A stretch of 64,000 nt of DNA from an uncultured Lachnospiraceae bacterium (GTDB lineage: Bacteria > Bacillota > Clostridia > Lachnospirales > Lachnospiraceae): the NCBI GenBank assembly GCA_910586585.1, contig CAJUKA010000007.1:1-64000 (forward strand), read 5' to 3'. Below, piece by piece: positions 26,440 through 34,745 of the stretch (positions are counted from its first letter, which is position 1; every line of letters begins with the position of its first letter). The position numbers and the translations under genes are program-made. Below the pieces are notes generated by a model. The model saw nothing but the letters and a program-made list of their open reading frames with translations. It had not been told where the DNA came from and made no database searches.

Positions 26440-27316
26440 AATTCTCCTTTCCCATATACCATATCACTACTGCGCAAACCACTGCTGCAAAAACACTAAA
26501 CAAAACGGTCTGGCAAAATTTTGGAAGCAAAGCCGACACAAATGACATCATATTATAAAACAAATGCATATAGATACAGGGAAAAACCGAACGGCTCTTT
26601 ATTGCAACATATCCAAGCGCCGCACCGATTGGCAGCACATAAATCCCTTGCACCCAGTTCATATGAAAAATCCCAAACATCACTGCTTGTATGATAATCA
26701 CCACAGGGGTTGAGAAAAATTTCTGTAAATTCTTTAGAATGAGTCCTCTCATAATGCATTCTTCATTTACCGGCGCCAAAATAACCGCAGCCAGCAATGC
26801 AAGTATCTCACTGCCGCCAAGCGACATCTCCATCAGCTCATTATAGCTCTCCATGGTTGCTGGACTGATGACATTTATCAATTCCGCAATCAGAATTGCC
26901 ACATAATAAAGTCCTACCGCCGCAATGCTAATCATAATAAAAGGCTTCTCTTTGAGCACTTTCTCCTTAAAATACTGCCTGTCTGCTTCCGTCTTTTTTC
27001 TCCCCCATATCATCCAATAGAAGGATACGGAAAACAAAGCTGATATCGCTGTTGCCGCTACTGTAAGACCTGTCATAAAGCTTCCAGTTGTCATAAATTT
27101 TGCAGAAAGCAGCATCGCAATTTGCATATCACAGCCTGTCTTTGCTGCATATGCCGCACTCACTCCCAGCGTAGCCGCAACACTAATCATCATTTGCAGA
27201 CCAATAAACATCCCCATAATCGCAAAACTTAAGATAATTCCCTCTACAATTTTGCTGATCAAAGGCTCTCTTTCTCTTTGATAGCGATATTGCTTGTCCA
27301 CATAAATATCTGTCAT
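26417..27316 (-). CDS. CPBP family intramembrane metalloprotease
   Basis: The frame is open to 27376, but GGAGG lies just before the ATG at 27316, giving 299 residues. Several membrane segments surround the CPBP (Abi/CAAX) motifs: EECIMRG (EExxxR), FGIFHMN (FxxxH) and HLFYN (HxxxN), which together bind the catalytic zinc or activate water. Bacterial members include prenyl-peptidase-like and bacteriocin-related proteases. Coupling to the MATE transporter suggests a shared role such as maturing and exporting a small product, but no precursor gene is seen. Its leader holds copy B of the paired element. Confidence 0.88.
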   Translation of the reverse strand: MTDIYVDKQYRYQREREPLISKIVEGIILSFAIMGMFIGLQMMISVAATLGVSAAYAAKTGCDMQIAMLLSAKFMTTGSFMTGLTVAATAISALFSVSFYWMIWGRKKTEADRQYFKEKVLKEKPFIMISIAAVGLYYVAILIAELINVISPATMESYNELMEMSLGGSEILALLAAVILAPVNEECIMRGLILKNLQKFFSTPVVIIIQAVMFGIFHMNWVQGIYVLPIGAALGYVAIKSRSVFPCIYMHLFYNMMSFVSALLPKFCQTVLFSVFAAVVCAVVIWYMGKENYGKNEFG

Positions 27317-27328
27317 TTTTCCTCCATT

Positions 27329-27381
27329 CCGAAGCGTTTCGCTCTGCGAAGCTTGGAATTTGTGACGCTTCTGCACAAATT
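27329..27381 (-). promoter_or_regulatory. Leader element with loop-to-ribosome-site pairing (copy B, CPBP gene)
   Basis: On the minus strand a hairpin AATTTGTG / CACAAATT (27374-27381 with 27357-27364) exposes a loop containing GAAGCGT (27365-27371). That is the complement of ACGCTTC (27331-27337), which directly precedes GGAATGGAGG and the ATG. It has the same plan as copy A, with compensating base changes in the long pairing. Confidence 0.55.
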
Positions 27382-27464
27382 TCGCCTATTTCATATCATT
27401 TCCGAGTTGTATATATTCTTAATCATAAAAGACTTCTCATCTTTTGTCAAATGGCTGAACTGTC

Positions 27465-27491
27465 ACAATTTTTATTTTTTGTCATATTTTA
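27465..27491 (+). promoter_or_regulatory. Sigma-K-like promoter of dpaA
   Basis: AC (27465-27466), a 16-base spacer and CATATTTTA (27483-27491) match the mother-cell sigma-K pattern AC-N16-CATAnnnTA. Dipicolinate synthase genes belong to the sigma-K regulon in Bacillus, so the match fits the product. A sigma-E factor could also use such a site. Confidence 0.55.
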
Positions 27492-27524
27492 AAGATAAGT
27501 CCAGTAAATAGAGGAGGGTGCTGT

Positions 27525-28412
27525 ATGCCTCCCAAAAACATGACAAAATATAATATGGCAATTATCGGCGGCGATAAACGCACGGCCTGCATGGCACCCA
27601 TTTTGGCGGAGAAAGGTTATCGGGTCATATGTTTTCGCACTGTAAAAATGGAATACAGCCAATCTGTGAAGAATAAAATATTTTTTGCGAATTCCTTAAA
27701 GGAAGCCTTGGATTTTGCACCTGTTATTATTGGTGGTATCCCATTTATAAAATCAGATTGTCTTTACTGTGAAGAAACCGTCTCTGGTTCTACTATCAAC
27801 AGTTCCGAGATACAAAGAAGCATCCGCAAACAGCAGAAAATATTTGCTGGTGTGATTCCAGAAGGATTCCGCCGAACCTGCGAAGAACGGGAGATTGTAT
27901 GCTATGACTTTATGGCAGACGAACCTATGACGCTTTACAATGCCGTTGCAACCGCAGAAGGCGCTATTTTGGAAGCGCTGCTCCACAAAAATACTACGCT
28001 GCATATGAGCAAAACACTGGTACTTGGTTACGGCAGATGCGGCAAAGTTCTTGCAGACCGCCTAAAAGGACTGCACGCCTGTGTTACTGTATGCTCTAAT
28101 GACTGCAATGAACTTGCACTTGCCTGTTCCCTTGGTTTTGAAACACTCCATCTTTCAAAGCTTGCGCAAAATATTCATTGCTTTGAATACATTTTTAACA
28201 CCATTCCTGCTTGTATCTTAAATAAAAGATGCCTTGAAAACGTATCCTGCAATACGATTATCGTAGACATCGCATCCAATCGGTCAGGAGCTGATTATGA
28301 GGCTGCCAAGCACCATCATATTGCGATTCATTTCTGTCCGGGACTACCTGGAAAATACGCTGGAGAAAGCTGTGCAAAGCATCTTGCAGAATATGTAATT
28401 AACAGAATGTAG
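27525..28412 (+). CDS. dpaA: Dipicolinate synthase subunit A
   Basis: The 295-residue protein has a C-terminal Rossmann fold (TLVLGYGRCGKVLADRLKG, about 160-180) and the length and partner expected of SpoVFA/DpaA. With DpaB it converts the lysine-pathway intermediate dihydroxytetrahydrodipicolinate to dipicolinic acid, which is stored with calcium in the spore core. The start follows GGAGGGTG. It is 14 bases upstream of dpaB. This gene is good evidence that the organism makes endospores. Confidence 0.93.
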   Translation: MPPKNMTKYNMAIIGGDKRTACMAPILAEKGYRVICFRTVKMEYSQSVKNKIFFANSLKEALDFAPVIIGGIPFIKSDCLYCEETVSGSTINSSEIQRSIRKQQKIFAGVIPEGFRRTCEEREIVCYDFMADEPMTLYNAVATAEGAILEALLHKNTTLHMSKTLVLGYGRCGKVLADRLKGLHACVTVCSNDCNELALACSLGFETLHLSKLAQNIHCFEYIFNTIPACILNKRCLENVSCNTIIVDIASNRSGADYEAAKHHHIAIHFCPGLPGKYAGESCAKHLAEYVINRM

Positions 28413-28426
28413 GAGGCCAACTATCT

Positions 28427-29023
28427 ATGAAACTAAAAGGCAAAAAAATAGGCGCCGCCCTGACAGGGTCCTTTTGTACCTTTGAGAAAATGTTTGTAGA
28501 ACTGCAGCATCTTGTTGATGCAGGTGCAGATGTCTACCCTATCATGTCAGATTCCTCACAATCAATTGAAAGCCGTTTTGGGACACCTGACACATACTTC
28601 AAAAAAATAAAAGAAATCACCGGAAAAGAACCTATTGTATCCATTGAAAGTGCAGAGCCAATCGGTCCAAAAGGATTTCTTGATGTGCTCGCAATCATCC
28701 CATGTACTGGAAACACTGCTGCCAAACTTGCAAACGGTATCACAGACACCCCTGTATTGATGGCTGCAAAAGCACATATGCGCAATAATAAACCACTTGT
28801 AATCTCCATCTCAACAAATGATGGGCTTGGCATGAATTTAAAAAATATCGGACTTTTGTGCAACAGCAAAAACATCTACTTTGTTCCATTTGGCCAGGAT
28901 AATTATGAAAAAAAGCCAAACTCTCTGGTCGCCCATGTAGAGCTTTTGATACCCACGATTGAAATGGCGCTTGCACACAAACAATATCAGCCAATGCTCA
29001 TAGACTATCATCAAGAAAATTGA
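28427..29023 (+). CDS. dpaB: Dipicolinate synthase subunit B
   Basis: The 198-residue protein belongs to the flavoprotein-like SpoVFB/DpaB family, with KKIGAALTGSFCTFEKMF at the start and the IPCTGNTAAKLANGITDTPV segment that resembles the flavin-binding part of the family. It is the partner of DpaA in dipicolinate synthesis in the mother cell. It follows dpaA closely with an AGGAGG ribosome site. The lone order dpaA-dpaB without asd or dapA is common in Clostridia. Confidence 0.93.
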   Translation: MKLKGKKIGAALTGSFCTFEKMFVELQHLVDAGADVYPIMSDSSQSIESRFGTPDTYFKKIKEITGKEPIVSIESAEPIGPKGFLDVLAIIPCTGNTAAKLANGITDTPVLMAAKAHMRNNKPLVISISTNDGLGMNLKNIGLLCNSKNIYFVPFGQDNYEKKPNSLVAHVELLIPTIEMALAHKQYQPMLIDYHQEN

Positions 29024-29068
29024 ATGCTTCAAACAATCTCATAGTAAGCAAAGAAAGGATGATTATAA

Positions 29069-30922
29069 ATGTGTGGAATAGCAGGATTTAGTAGCTTTCA
29101 GAAAAACTATCGTGAAGAATCCTCCCGGTGGTTTGGTGTACTGCAAAAAATGAACACCTGTCAAAATCACCGCGGACCGGACGAAAATGGCGTATATCTG
29201 TCAAGAAACTGTGGGTTTTCACATACCCGCCTGTCTATTCTTGATTTGGAATATGGAAAACAGCCTATGACAAGACAGTTGGGAAACCGACGTGCTGTCA
29301 TTGTATACAATGGAGAATTATACAATATGCCCTCTCTTCGCAAAAACCTTGAAAAAGATGGCATCTTTTTTGAAACATCCTGCGATACAGAAGTGATTCT
29401 CATGGGATATCTGATGTATGGCACTTCTTTTGTCTCACAATTAAATGGCATTTTTTCTTTTGCCATCTATGATGAAACGCTGCAGCGATTATTTCTCTTT
29501 CGCGACAGACTTGGCGTAAAACCTTTGTTCTACACCCTCTTTAACAACACTCTCATCTTTTCTTCAGAGCTAAAGGGCATTTTGTGCTTTCCCGATTTGA
29601 AAGCGCAGGTTGACCGTGATGGGCTTTGTGAAGTATTTGGTCTTGGCCCTGCAAAGACCTATGGAAAGGGTGTTTTTAAAAATATAGATGAGCTGCTGCC
29701 GGGACACTACCTTGAATATTATGGCTCTGATGTCTCCATAACTTGTTATTGGAAATTGCAGAGCTGTCCACATGAAGAAAATTGGAATCAAACCGTAGAA
29801 AAGACCCGATATTTGGTTACAGATGCCATAAAACTTCAGATGCTTTCTGATGTACCTATCTGTACATTTTTGTCGGGTGGAGTGGACAGTAGCCTTGTCA
29901 CAGCGGTATGCAGCAGCGAGCTTCAAAAGCAGGGCAGGAAGCTCGATACATATTCATTTGATTTCAAAGACAATGACAAAAATTTCAAGGCAAACGCATT
30001 TCAGCCCGCTCAAGACAGACCCTGGGTAGACATGATGATTGCACACTGCCGCACAAATCATATGTATTTGGAATGTACAAATTCTGACCTTTATACATAT
30101 TTATTTGAAGCAGTAGACGCAAGAGACCTGCCTTGCATGGCAGATGTGGAAGCCTCTATGTTGTACTTCTGCAAACGTGTTGCCGCAAACCATAAAGTTA
30201 CTCTGACAGGGGAATGTGCTGATGAAATCTTTGGCGGTTATCCATGGTTCCACAAAAAAGAATGCTTTGATGCGGACTGTTTCCCATGGTCTATGGATTT
30301 TTCGCCACGGACAATGCTATTAAAAGACAGTGTACTTTCGCTCCTTCCCCTAAAAGAATATGCACATGCTGCATATCGAAAAACAATATCGGAAGTTCCT
30401 GTTTTGGCAGGAGAAAACAAAGAAGAACAGCGCCGCCGTGAGATATCCTATCTCAATATCAAGTGGTTTATGCAGACGCTGCTTGACCGTATGGACCGCA
30501 CAAGTATGCATGCAGGGCTTGAAGCACGTGTGCCGTTTGCCGATCACCGGATTGTAGAATATCTATGGAATGTGCCCTGGCATATGAAATGCAAAGATGG
30601 TGTTGTCAAAGGACTGCTGCGCGCTTCCGCCAAAGGGCTGCTTCCAGATAATGTCCTGTACCGCAAGAAAAGCCCCTATCCAAAAACATATGACCCAGCA
30701 TATGAAAATCTGCTGCGCACTGCGATTCTTGAGGTTTTGTCTGACACGCGATCCCCGCTGCGCGAGCTGATCGATTTTAACAAAGTTGTTGATTATATCA
30801 GCCAGCCGTCTGATTATGGCAGACCCTTTTATGGGCAGCTTATGGCAGGCCCGCAGCTTCTTGCATATCTTCTGCAGGTCAATTACTGGCTCAAAAAATA
30901 TCAGATAGAACTGATACTGTAA
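29069..30922 (+). CDS. asnB: Asparagine synthetase, glutamine-hydrolysing
   Basis: The 617-residue enzyme starts MCGIAGF with the essential Cys-2 glutaminase nucleophile, has an N-terminal Ntn amidotransferase domain (2-200), and an ATP-pyrophosphatase domain with SGGVDSS (269-275). It makes asparagine from aspartate, glutamine and ATP. The start follows AAAGGATG, 45 bases after dpaB, and no promoter or terminator is evident between them. It may therefore be read with the spore genes, like the sporulation-linked AsnO of Bacillus. Some relatives act in peptide or wall amidation, but the full motif set supports asparagine synthesis. Confidence 0.9.
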   Translation: MCGIAGFSSFQKNYREESSRWFGVLQKMNTCQNHRGPDENGVYLSRNCGFSHTRLSILDLEYGKQPMTRQLGNRRAVIVYNGELYNMPSLRKNLEKDGIFFETSCDTEVILMGYLMYGTSFVSQLNGIFSFAIYDETLQRLFLFRDRLGVKPLFYTLFNNTLIFSSELKGILCFPDLKAQVDRDGLCEVFGLGPAKTYGKGVFKNIDELLPGHYLEYYGSDVSITCYWKLQSCPHEENWNQTVEKTRYLVTDAIKLQMLSDVPICTFLSGGVDSSLVTAVCSSELQKQGRKLDTYSFDFKDNDKNFKANAFQPAQDRPWVDMMIAHCRTNHMYLECTNSDLYTYLFEAVDARDLPCMADVEASMLYFCKRVAANHKVTLTGECADEIFGGYPWFHKKECFDADCFPWSMDFSPRTMLLKDSVLSLLPLKEYAHAAYRKTISEVPVLAGENKEEQRRREISYLNIKWFMQTLLDRMDRTSMHAGLEARVPFADHRIVEYLWNVPWHMKCKDGVVKGLLRASAKGLLPDNVLYRKKSPYPKTYDPAYENLLRTAILEVLSDTRSPLRELIDFNKVVDYISQPSDYGRPFYGQLMAGPQLLAYLLQVNYWLKKYQIELIL

Positions 30923-30935
30923 TAAAATATCTGTT

Positions 30936-30965
30936 TTGACACCTTTTGGTATTTCATGCTATACT
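30936..30965 (+). promoter_or_regulatory. Sigma-A promoter of the CbrC-like gene
   Basis: TTGACA (30936-30941), an 18-bp spacer and TATACT (30960-30965) preceded by TGC (extended -10). The transcript would begin about 40 bases before the ATG at 31013. Confidence 0.75.
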
Positions 30966-31012
30966 TAGCTTATCACAATATCCATTATCAATACAGAGAG
31001 GAGAAGCCCAGC

Positions 31013-31852
31013 ATGAATGCATACCAGGAAAAATATAATGAGCTGCGGAAAAATTACAGCAAAACCAACGATATTGACCCATTTTTCGATTTTCGTACAG
31101 AGCTGGAAGATGCTGGTTCAGAAGATGCCAAACCGGTACTTGTTCTTGTTTACGTACTGCTTCAGCAATATCAGAAAGCATATGATTTGATACGCACGCT
31201 TCCTGCGCCAAAGGATAACAAAGAGAAAAAAACTTTTTCCTCAATTGAAGAAAATGCGCGAAAATATGGAGATTCTTATGAAAAAAAGCAGTTAAAGAAC
31301 AGTCTGCAGGATGAACGCCTCAAAAAAATCCCTGTATTCCGCTACCATCCAAACCCCTTTGCAACAGGGGCCTTTGAAGAACTGGAAACTGCAGAGCGCT
31401 GCGAATGCTGTGGAAAACCAACATTTATCAAATACCGCGGTCCTGTTTATGCGATAGATTCGATTCACTGTATCTGCCCGCAGTGCATTGCAGATGGTTC
31501 TGCTGCCGAAGAATTTGACGCTGAATTTCAAGATGCATGTTCTGTTGACGAGATTGACGATCCAAATGAAGAAAAACTTAATGAACTTGTCTATCGAACA
31601 CCTGGCTACTCTGGATGGCAGCAGGAGTATTGGAGAGCGCACTGCAATGATTACTGTGCTTTTCTTGGATATGTCGGCACTCAGGAGTTAAAAGAACTCC
31701 AAATCCTGGACGAAGTTCTTGATGATGATACATGGACAGACGACCAAAAAACAGATATCCGTGAATCTCTATATAATGGCGGCTGGTGTCAGGGATACCT
31801 GTTTCGCTGTCTGCACTGCGGCAAGTATCTTATCTGGTATGATTATGATTAA
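31013..31852 (+). CDS. CbrC family protein (UPF0167) with N-terminal extension
   Basis: The frame is open from 30956, but the ATG at 31013 follows GAGAGGAGAAG, giving 279 residues. From about residue 105 the protein matches the CbrC family (IPVFRYHPNPFATGAFEE start, Cys pairs CECC and CPQC, a final CLHCG). CbrC affects colicin sensitivity in E. coli by an unknown mechanism; the Cys pairs suggest metal binding. The first 100 residues are a helical extension not typical of the family. The 3' end overlaps the convergent kinase stop by four bases. Confidence 0.8.
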   Translation: MNAYQEKYNELRKNYSKTNDIDPFFDFRTELEDAGSEDAKPVLVLVYVLLQQYQKAYDLIRTLPAPKDNKEKKTFSSIEENARKYGDSYEKKQLKNSLQDERLKKIPVFRYHPNPFATGAFEELETAERCECCGKPTFIKYRGPVYAIDSIHCICPQCIADGSAAEEFDAEFQDACSVDEIDDPNEEKLNELVYRTPGYSGWQQEYWRAHCNDYCAFLGYVGTQELKELQILDEVLDDDTWTDDQKTDIRESLYNGGWCQGYLFRCLHCGKYLIWYDYD

Positions 31853-33195
31853 ATCTTTTCATCCTCTTTTTTCTGTGTAGATACCTTTGGGAACACGACG
31901 CAAAATCGTGTTCCCAATCCTTCTCGGCTCACAATCTCATAATATCCCTGGTGTTTCTCAACAATCCATTTTGCGATAGACAGTCCCAATCCTGTGCCGC
32001 CTGTCTTGCTGTTTCGCACAGCATCGGCACGATAAAAACGGTCAAATACATGTTCTAAGTCTTCCTGGGACATACCAATTCCATTATCTTGAATGGCATA
32101 AAAAGGCAAACCATTTTTCCAAATGCCTGCACTGATTTGAATCTCCTGACCTTGTTCTGTATACTTGGCCGCATTGTCAATCAGAATCCTTGCAGACTGC
32201 TTGAGCATATCGCAGTCTCCATATACGGAAACACTGCCCAATTCCTGAAAAGAATAAATATGCTTTTCGTCAATCATCAAAGATTCTTCATAGACCTCCC
32301 GCATAATATGATTGAGGTCATACACTTTTTTATCCAGATTCTGCCGGTTCGAATCCCCTCTTGCCAGAAACAGAAGCTGTTCTACAAGCTTTTGCATATG
32401 GCTGGCTTCGTTTTTGATCGCTTCAATAGATTCCTCTAAAATCGCCGTGTCTTTTTTCCCCCATCTGTCCAGCATATTGACATATCCCTGAATCACAGCA
32501 ATCGGCGTGCGAAGCTCATGGGACGCATCAGAAACAAACTGTGTCTGCTGCTTATAGGAAGCCCTGATACGCTCCAAAAGTCCATTTAGCGCCGTCTCGA
32601 TTCCATGAAGTTCTTTATCATGCATGTGGATTCCGTTTTCCATTGCATCTGCCTCAAGATTGGAAATAGCATCCTCAAGGTTATGATATTTTGTTTCATC
32701 AAATGCAATCTCACTCAATTCCTGCGCCTTGGCTGCAATTTCATTTAAAGGCCGCAGCTTTTTTCTGACTTTTCTGGTTCCTTTCATCGCAAGCGAAAGA
32801 ATATCGATCGCCTCCGCAATCAATACCACAATTCCACCATTGCAAAAAAGTACCAGCCAGACGCCCACTGGTACCTGATACACCAGTTTTTCCTCTGTAT
32901 CCTTAACGACATACACCGCATTCCACAGCGTATCTTCATACATTATACCACGCTGAAAATATGTGGAAAACGCCCCTGTCATTTGATAGTCCATTCCCAT
33001 CACAAAAATAACAATAAGCGCTAGAACGATCAGCAGATCCAGCCCCAAATAGGAAGAAAACATCTGACAAGCATAGCTAAAATTAATTTTTCTCGCAATT
33101 GACGTCACGCGTCCACTATCAAACGGTTTGTTCTTTTTATGCATCATTTCCGGTGTATTATCTTTATTACTGCTATTTTCCGTATTCACTTTCAT
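31849..33195 (-). CDS. Two-component sensor histidine kinase
   Basis: The 448-residue kinase has two membrane segments (about 50-68 and 108-130) around a small extracellular loop, a linker, a HisKA domain with phospho-acceptor His-226 in SDASHELRTP, and a HATPase domain with DNGIG and GGTGLGLSI boxes. It should phosphorylate the response regulator whose gene it overlaps by 23 bases. The short extracellular loop (about 40 residues) suggests sensing within the membrane or of a small signal. The start codon has a weak ribosome site, as expected for coupled translation. Confidence 0.92.
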   Translation of the reverse strand: MKVNTENSSNKDNTPEMMHKKNKPFDSGRVTSIARKINFSYACQMFSSYLGLDLLIVLALIVIFVMGMDYQMTGAFSTYFQRGIMYEDTLWNAVYVVKDTEEKLVYQVPVGVWLVLFCNGGIVVLIAEAIDILSLAMKGTRKVRKKLRPLNEIAAKAQELSEIAFDETKYHNLEDAISNLEADAMENGIHMHDKELHGIETALNGLLERIRASYKQQTQFVSDASHELRTPIAVIQGYVNMLDRWGKKDTAILEESIEAIKNEASHMQKLVEQLLFLARGDSNRQNLDKKVYDLNHIMREVYEESLMIDEKHIYSFQELGSVSVYGDCDMLKQSARILIDNAAKYTEQGQEIQISAGIWKNGLPFYAIQDNGIGMSQEDLEHVFDRFYRADAVRNSKTGGTGLGLSIAKWIVEKHQGYYEIVSREGLGTRFCVVFPKVSTQKKEDEKI

Positions 33196-33871
33196 CTTTG
33201 ATACAATACCCCACTCCGCGCACTGTCTGAATCAATTTGATATGATACACTTCGTCTAATTTGCTTCGAAGATATCTCACATATACATCAATAATATTGG
33301 TTTCTCCCATATAATCATATCCGCACACTTTTTCTAGCAACGTATCTCTTGATATCACAATATTTTTATTTTCCAACAGCACTCTTAGCAGTTCAAACTC
33401 TCTGTGAGTCAGTTCCACCCGACTGCCATCATAAGTTACTTCATACCGTTGTACATCCATTCTAAGCTTCCCGACACCAAGATGATTTTTGTCTGCCACA
33501 GCACCACCACCGCGCTTTTTGAGTACTAACCGAATTCGGGCAAGGAGTTCCTCTATGGCAAACGGCTTTGTCATGTAGTCGTCAGCGCCGCCGTCAAGAC
33601 CGGCAACTTTGTCCATAACCTCATCTCTTGCCGTCAGCATAATCACTGGAATGTCAGAACTTTTTCTCAGACGCCTAAGCACCTCAAAGCCATTCAGCTC
33701 TGGAAGCATCACATCAAGAACTACCAAATCTGCTTTGCCGCTCTGTGCTTTTTCCAATCCAGTTCTGCCGTCTGCCGCCTTAATGACCGCATATCCTTCA
33801 TGCAGAAGTTCCAACTCCAAAAAACGCCCTATTTTCTCTTCATCCTCAACAATTAAAATCGTTACTGCCAT
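33173..33871 (-). CDS. OmpR/PhoB-family response regulator
   Basis: The 232-residue protein has a receiver domain with phospho-acceptor Asp-53 (VLDVMLPE) and a C-terminal winged helix (VELTHREFELLRVLLENKN, RGVGYCIKDE end). It would bind direct-repeat operators after phosphorylation by the downstream kinase. A GC-rich stem region (33890-33981) lies upstream. The target genes are unknown. Confidence 0.95.
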   Translation of the reverse strand: MAVTILIVEDEEKIGRFLELELLHEGYAVIKAADGRTGLEKAQSGKADLVVLDVMLPELNGFEVLRRLRKSSDIPVIMLTARDEVMDKVAGLDGGADDYMTKPFAIEELLARIRLVLKKRGGGAVADKNHLGVGKLRMDVQRYEVTYDGSRVELTHREFELLRVLLENKNIVISRDTLLEKVCGYDYMGETNIIDVYVRYLRSKLDEVYHIKLIQTVRGVGYCIKDESEYGK

Positions 33872-33951
33872 AACTGCCCTTCCCCCTTACTCGCGCGCTG
33901 GGAATCTATCAGCCTGCTGACAGATTTCATTTGAATGCCCGTGTGCGCAAA

Positions 33952-33981
33952 CAGGCTGACTTTTGTTTATTTGTCAGCCTG
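33952..33981 (-). terminator. Hairpin after the UBA-domain gene
   Basis: Perfect 9-bp arms CAGGCTGAC (33952-33960) and GTCAGCCTG (33973-33981) with a 12-nt loop lie just downstream of the minus-strand gene ending at 33993. Only a three-T run follows. The CAGCCTG motif occurs again at 33919-33925, so alternative pairings with the next leader are possible. Confidence 0.4.
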
Positions 33982-33992
33982 CGTTCATATAA

Positions 33993-34532
33993 TTAATTTT
34001 CTTCTTTGGAAGCAGCATTGTTAAACTCATTTTTGATGTTTTCTGCTGCTTCAGCGGCACTGTCCATTGCCTTATTGATATCAATATCAACACTTCTTAT
34101 GTCTGGTCCGGCAAACTGATACCGCATATTAAAGAACAACCCTATCACTAGCAGTGGAACAATCACCCAGAATGCAAAGATCAGAAATACTACCAGCAAT
34201 GTAATCGGCACCCGGAAAATCTCTCTATCTTCCTTTTCTACACAGAAACTGTTATTGTTTCCTTTCTCAATCATCTTCAAACACCAATTTCCAAATCGTT
34301 TCATATTGTCCGAAAATGTTGATTTGCATTCTTTATCTTCCACCTCTATTTTCACCCTTTCTGTCTGTGTCGTATAACTAGAATGTTCTGGACCATGAAC
34401 TTTGCCGCTCTGCTCTAAGTAAATCATTGCATCAAGAATATTCCAATCACAATTCTCCAATGCTGCTTTTGCCTCCTCATATGTTACATTTGCATGTTCT
34501 CTTAATTTTTCTACTTTTTCAAATTGATCCAT
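33993..34532 (-). CDS. UBA-like/DUF4342 membrane protein
   Basis: The 179-residue protein begins with a UBA/TS-N-like three-helix domain (4-45; VTYEEAKAALENCDWNILDA), then a charged region and one or two hydrophobic segments (about 107-138), and ends in a charged helix. The layout matches proteins carrying DUF4342, common in Clostridia and of unknown function. It is encoded divergently from the dus gene and upstream of the two-component pair in the same direction, so it could be part of the same response. Confidence 0.7.
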   Translation of the reverse strand: MDQFEKVEKLREHANVTYEEAKAALENCDWNILDAMIYLEQSGKVHGPEHSSYTTQTERVKIEVEDKECKSTFSDNMKRFGNWCLKMIEKGNNNSFCVEKEDREIFRVPITLLVVFLIFAFWVIVPLLVIGLFFNMRYQFAGPDIRSVDIDINKAMDSAAEAAENIKNEFNNAASKEEN

Positions 34533-34675
34533 TTTTAATCTCCTTTCTATTGAAACTTCATTTTGAAGCCTTGTTTAAAAACGTTGTTTTTATTTCTGTT
34601 TGTTGATGATATTATCATATACAATAAAAATTAATCAAAAAAGTGTCCAAGATTAAAAATAGATTAATTCTCTCA

Positions 34676-34704
34676 TTGACAGAACAATTACAGCTCGTTA
34701 AACT
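34676..34704 (+). promoter_or_regulatory. Promoter of the dus gene
   Basis: TTGACA (34676-34681), a 17-bp spacer and TAAACT (34699-34704), about 40 bases upstream of the ATG at 34746. Confidence 0.5.
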
Positions 34705-34745
34705 GTGTTTATCACATTTTGTTCAAATTCAGAAAGAGGAACTCC

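Noticed and set aside
33872..33992. Third copy of the cvfB/CPBP leader element
   Set aside because: It has GC-rich stems before a start codon but lacks the TTTGTG/CACAAA hairpin and the loop pairing with the ribosome-site flank.
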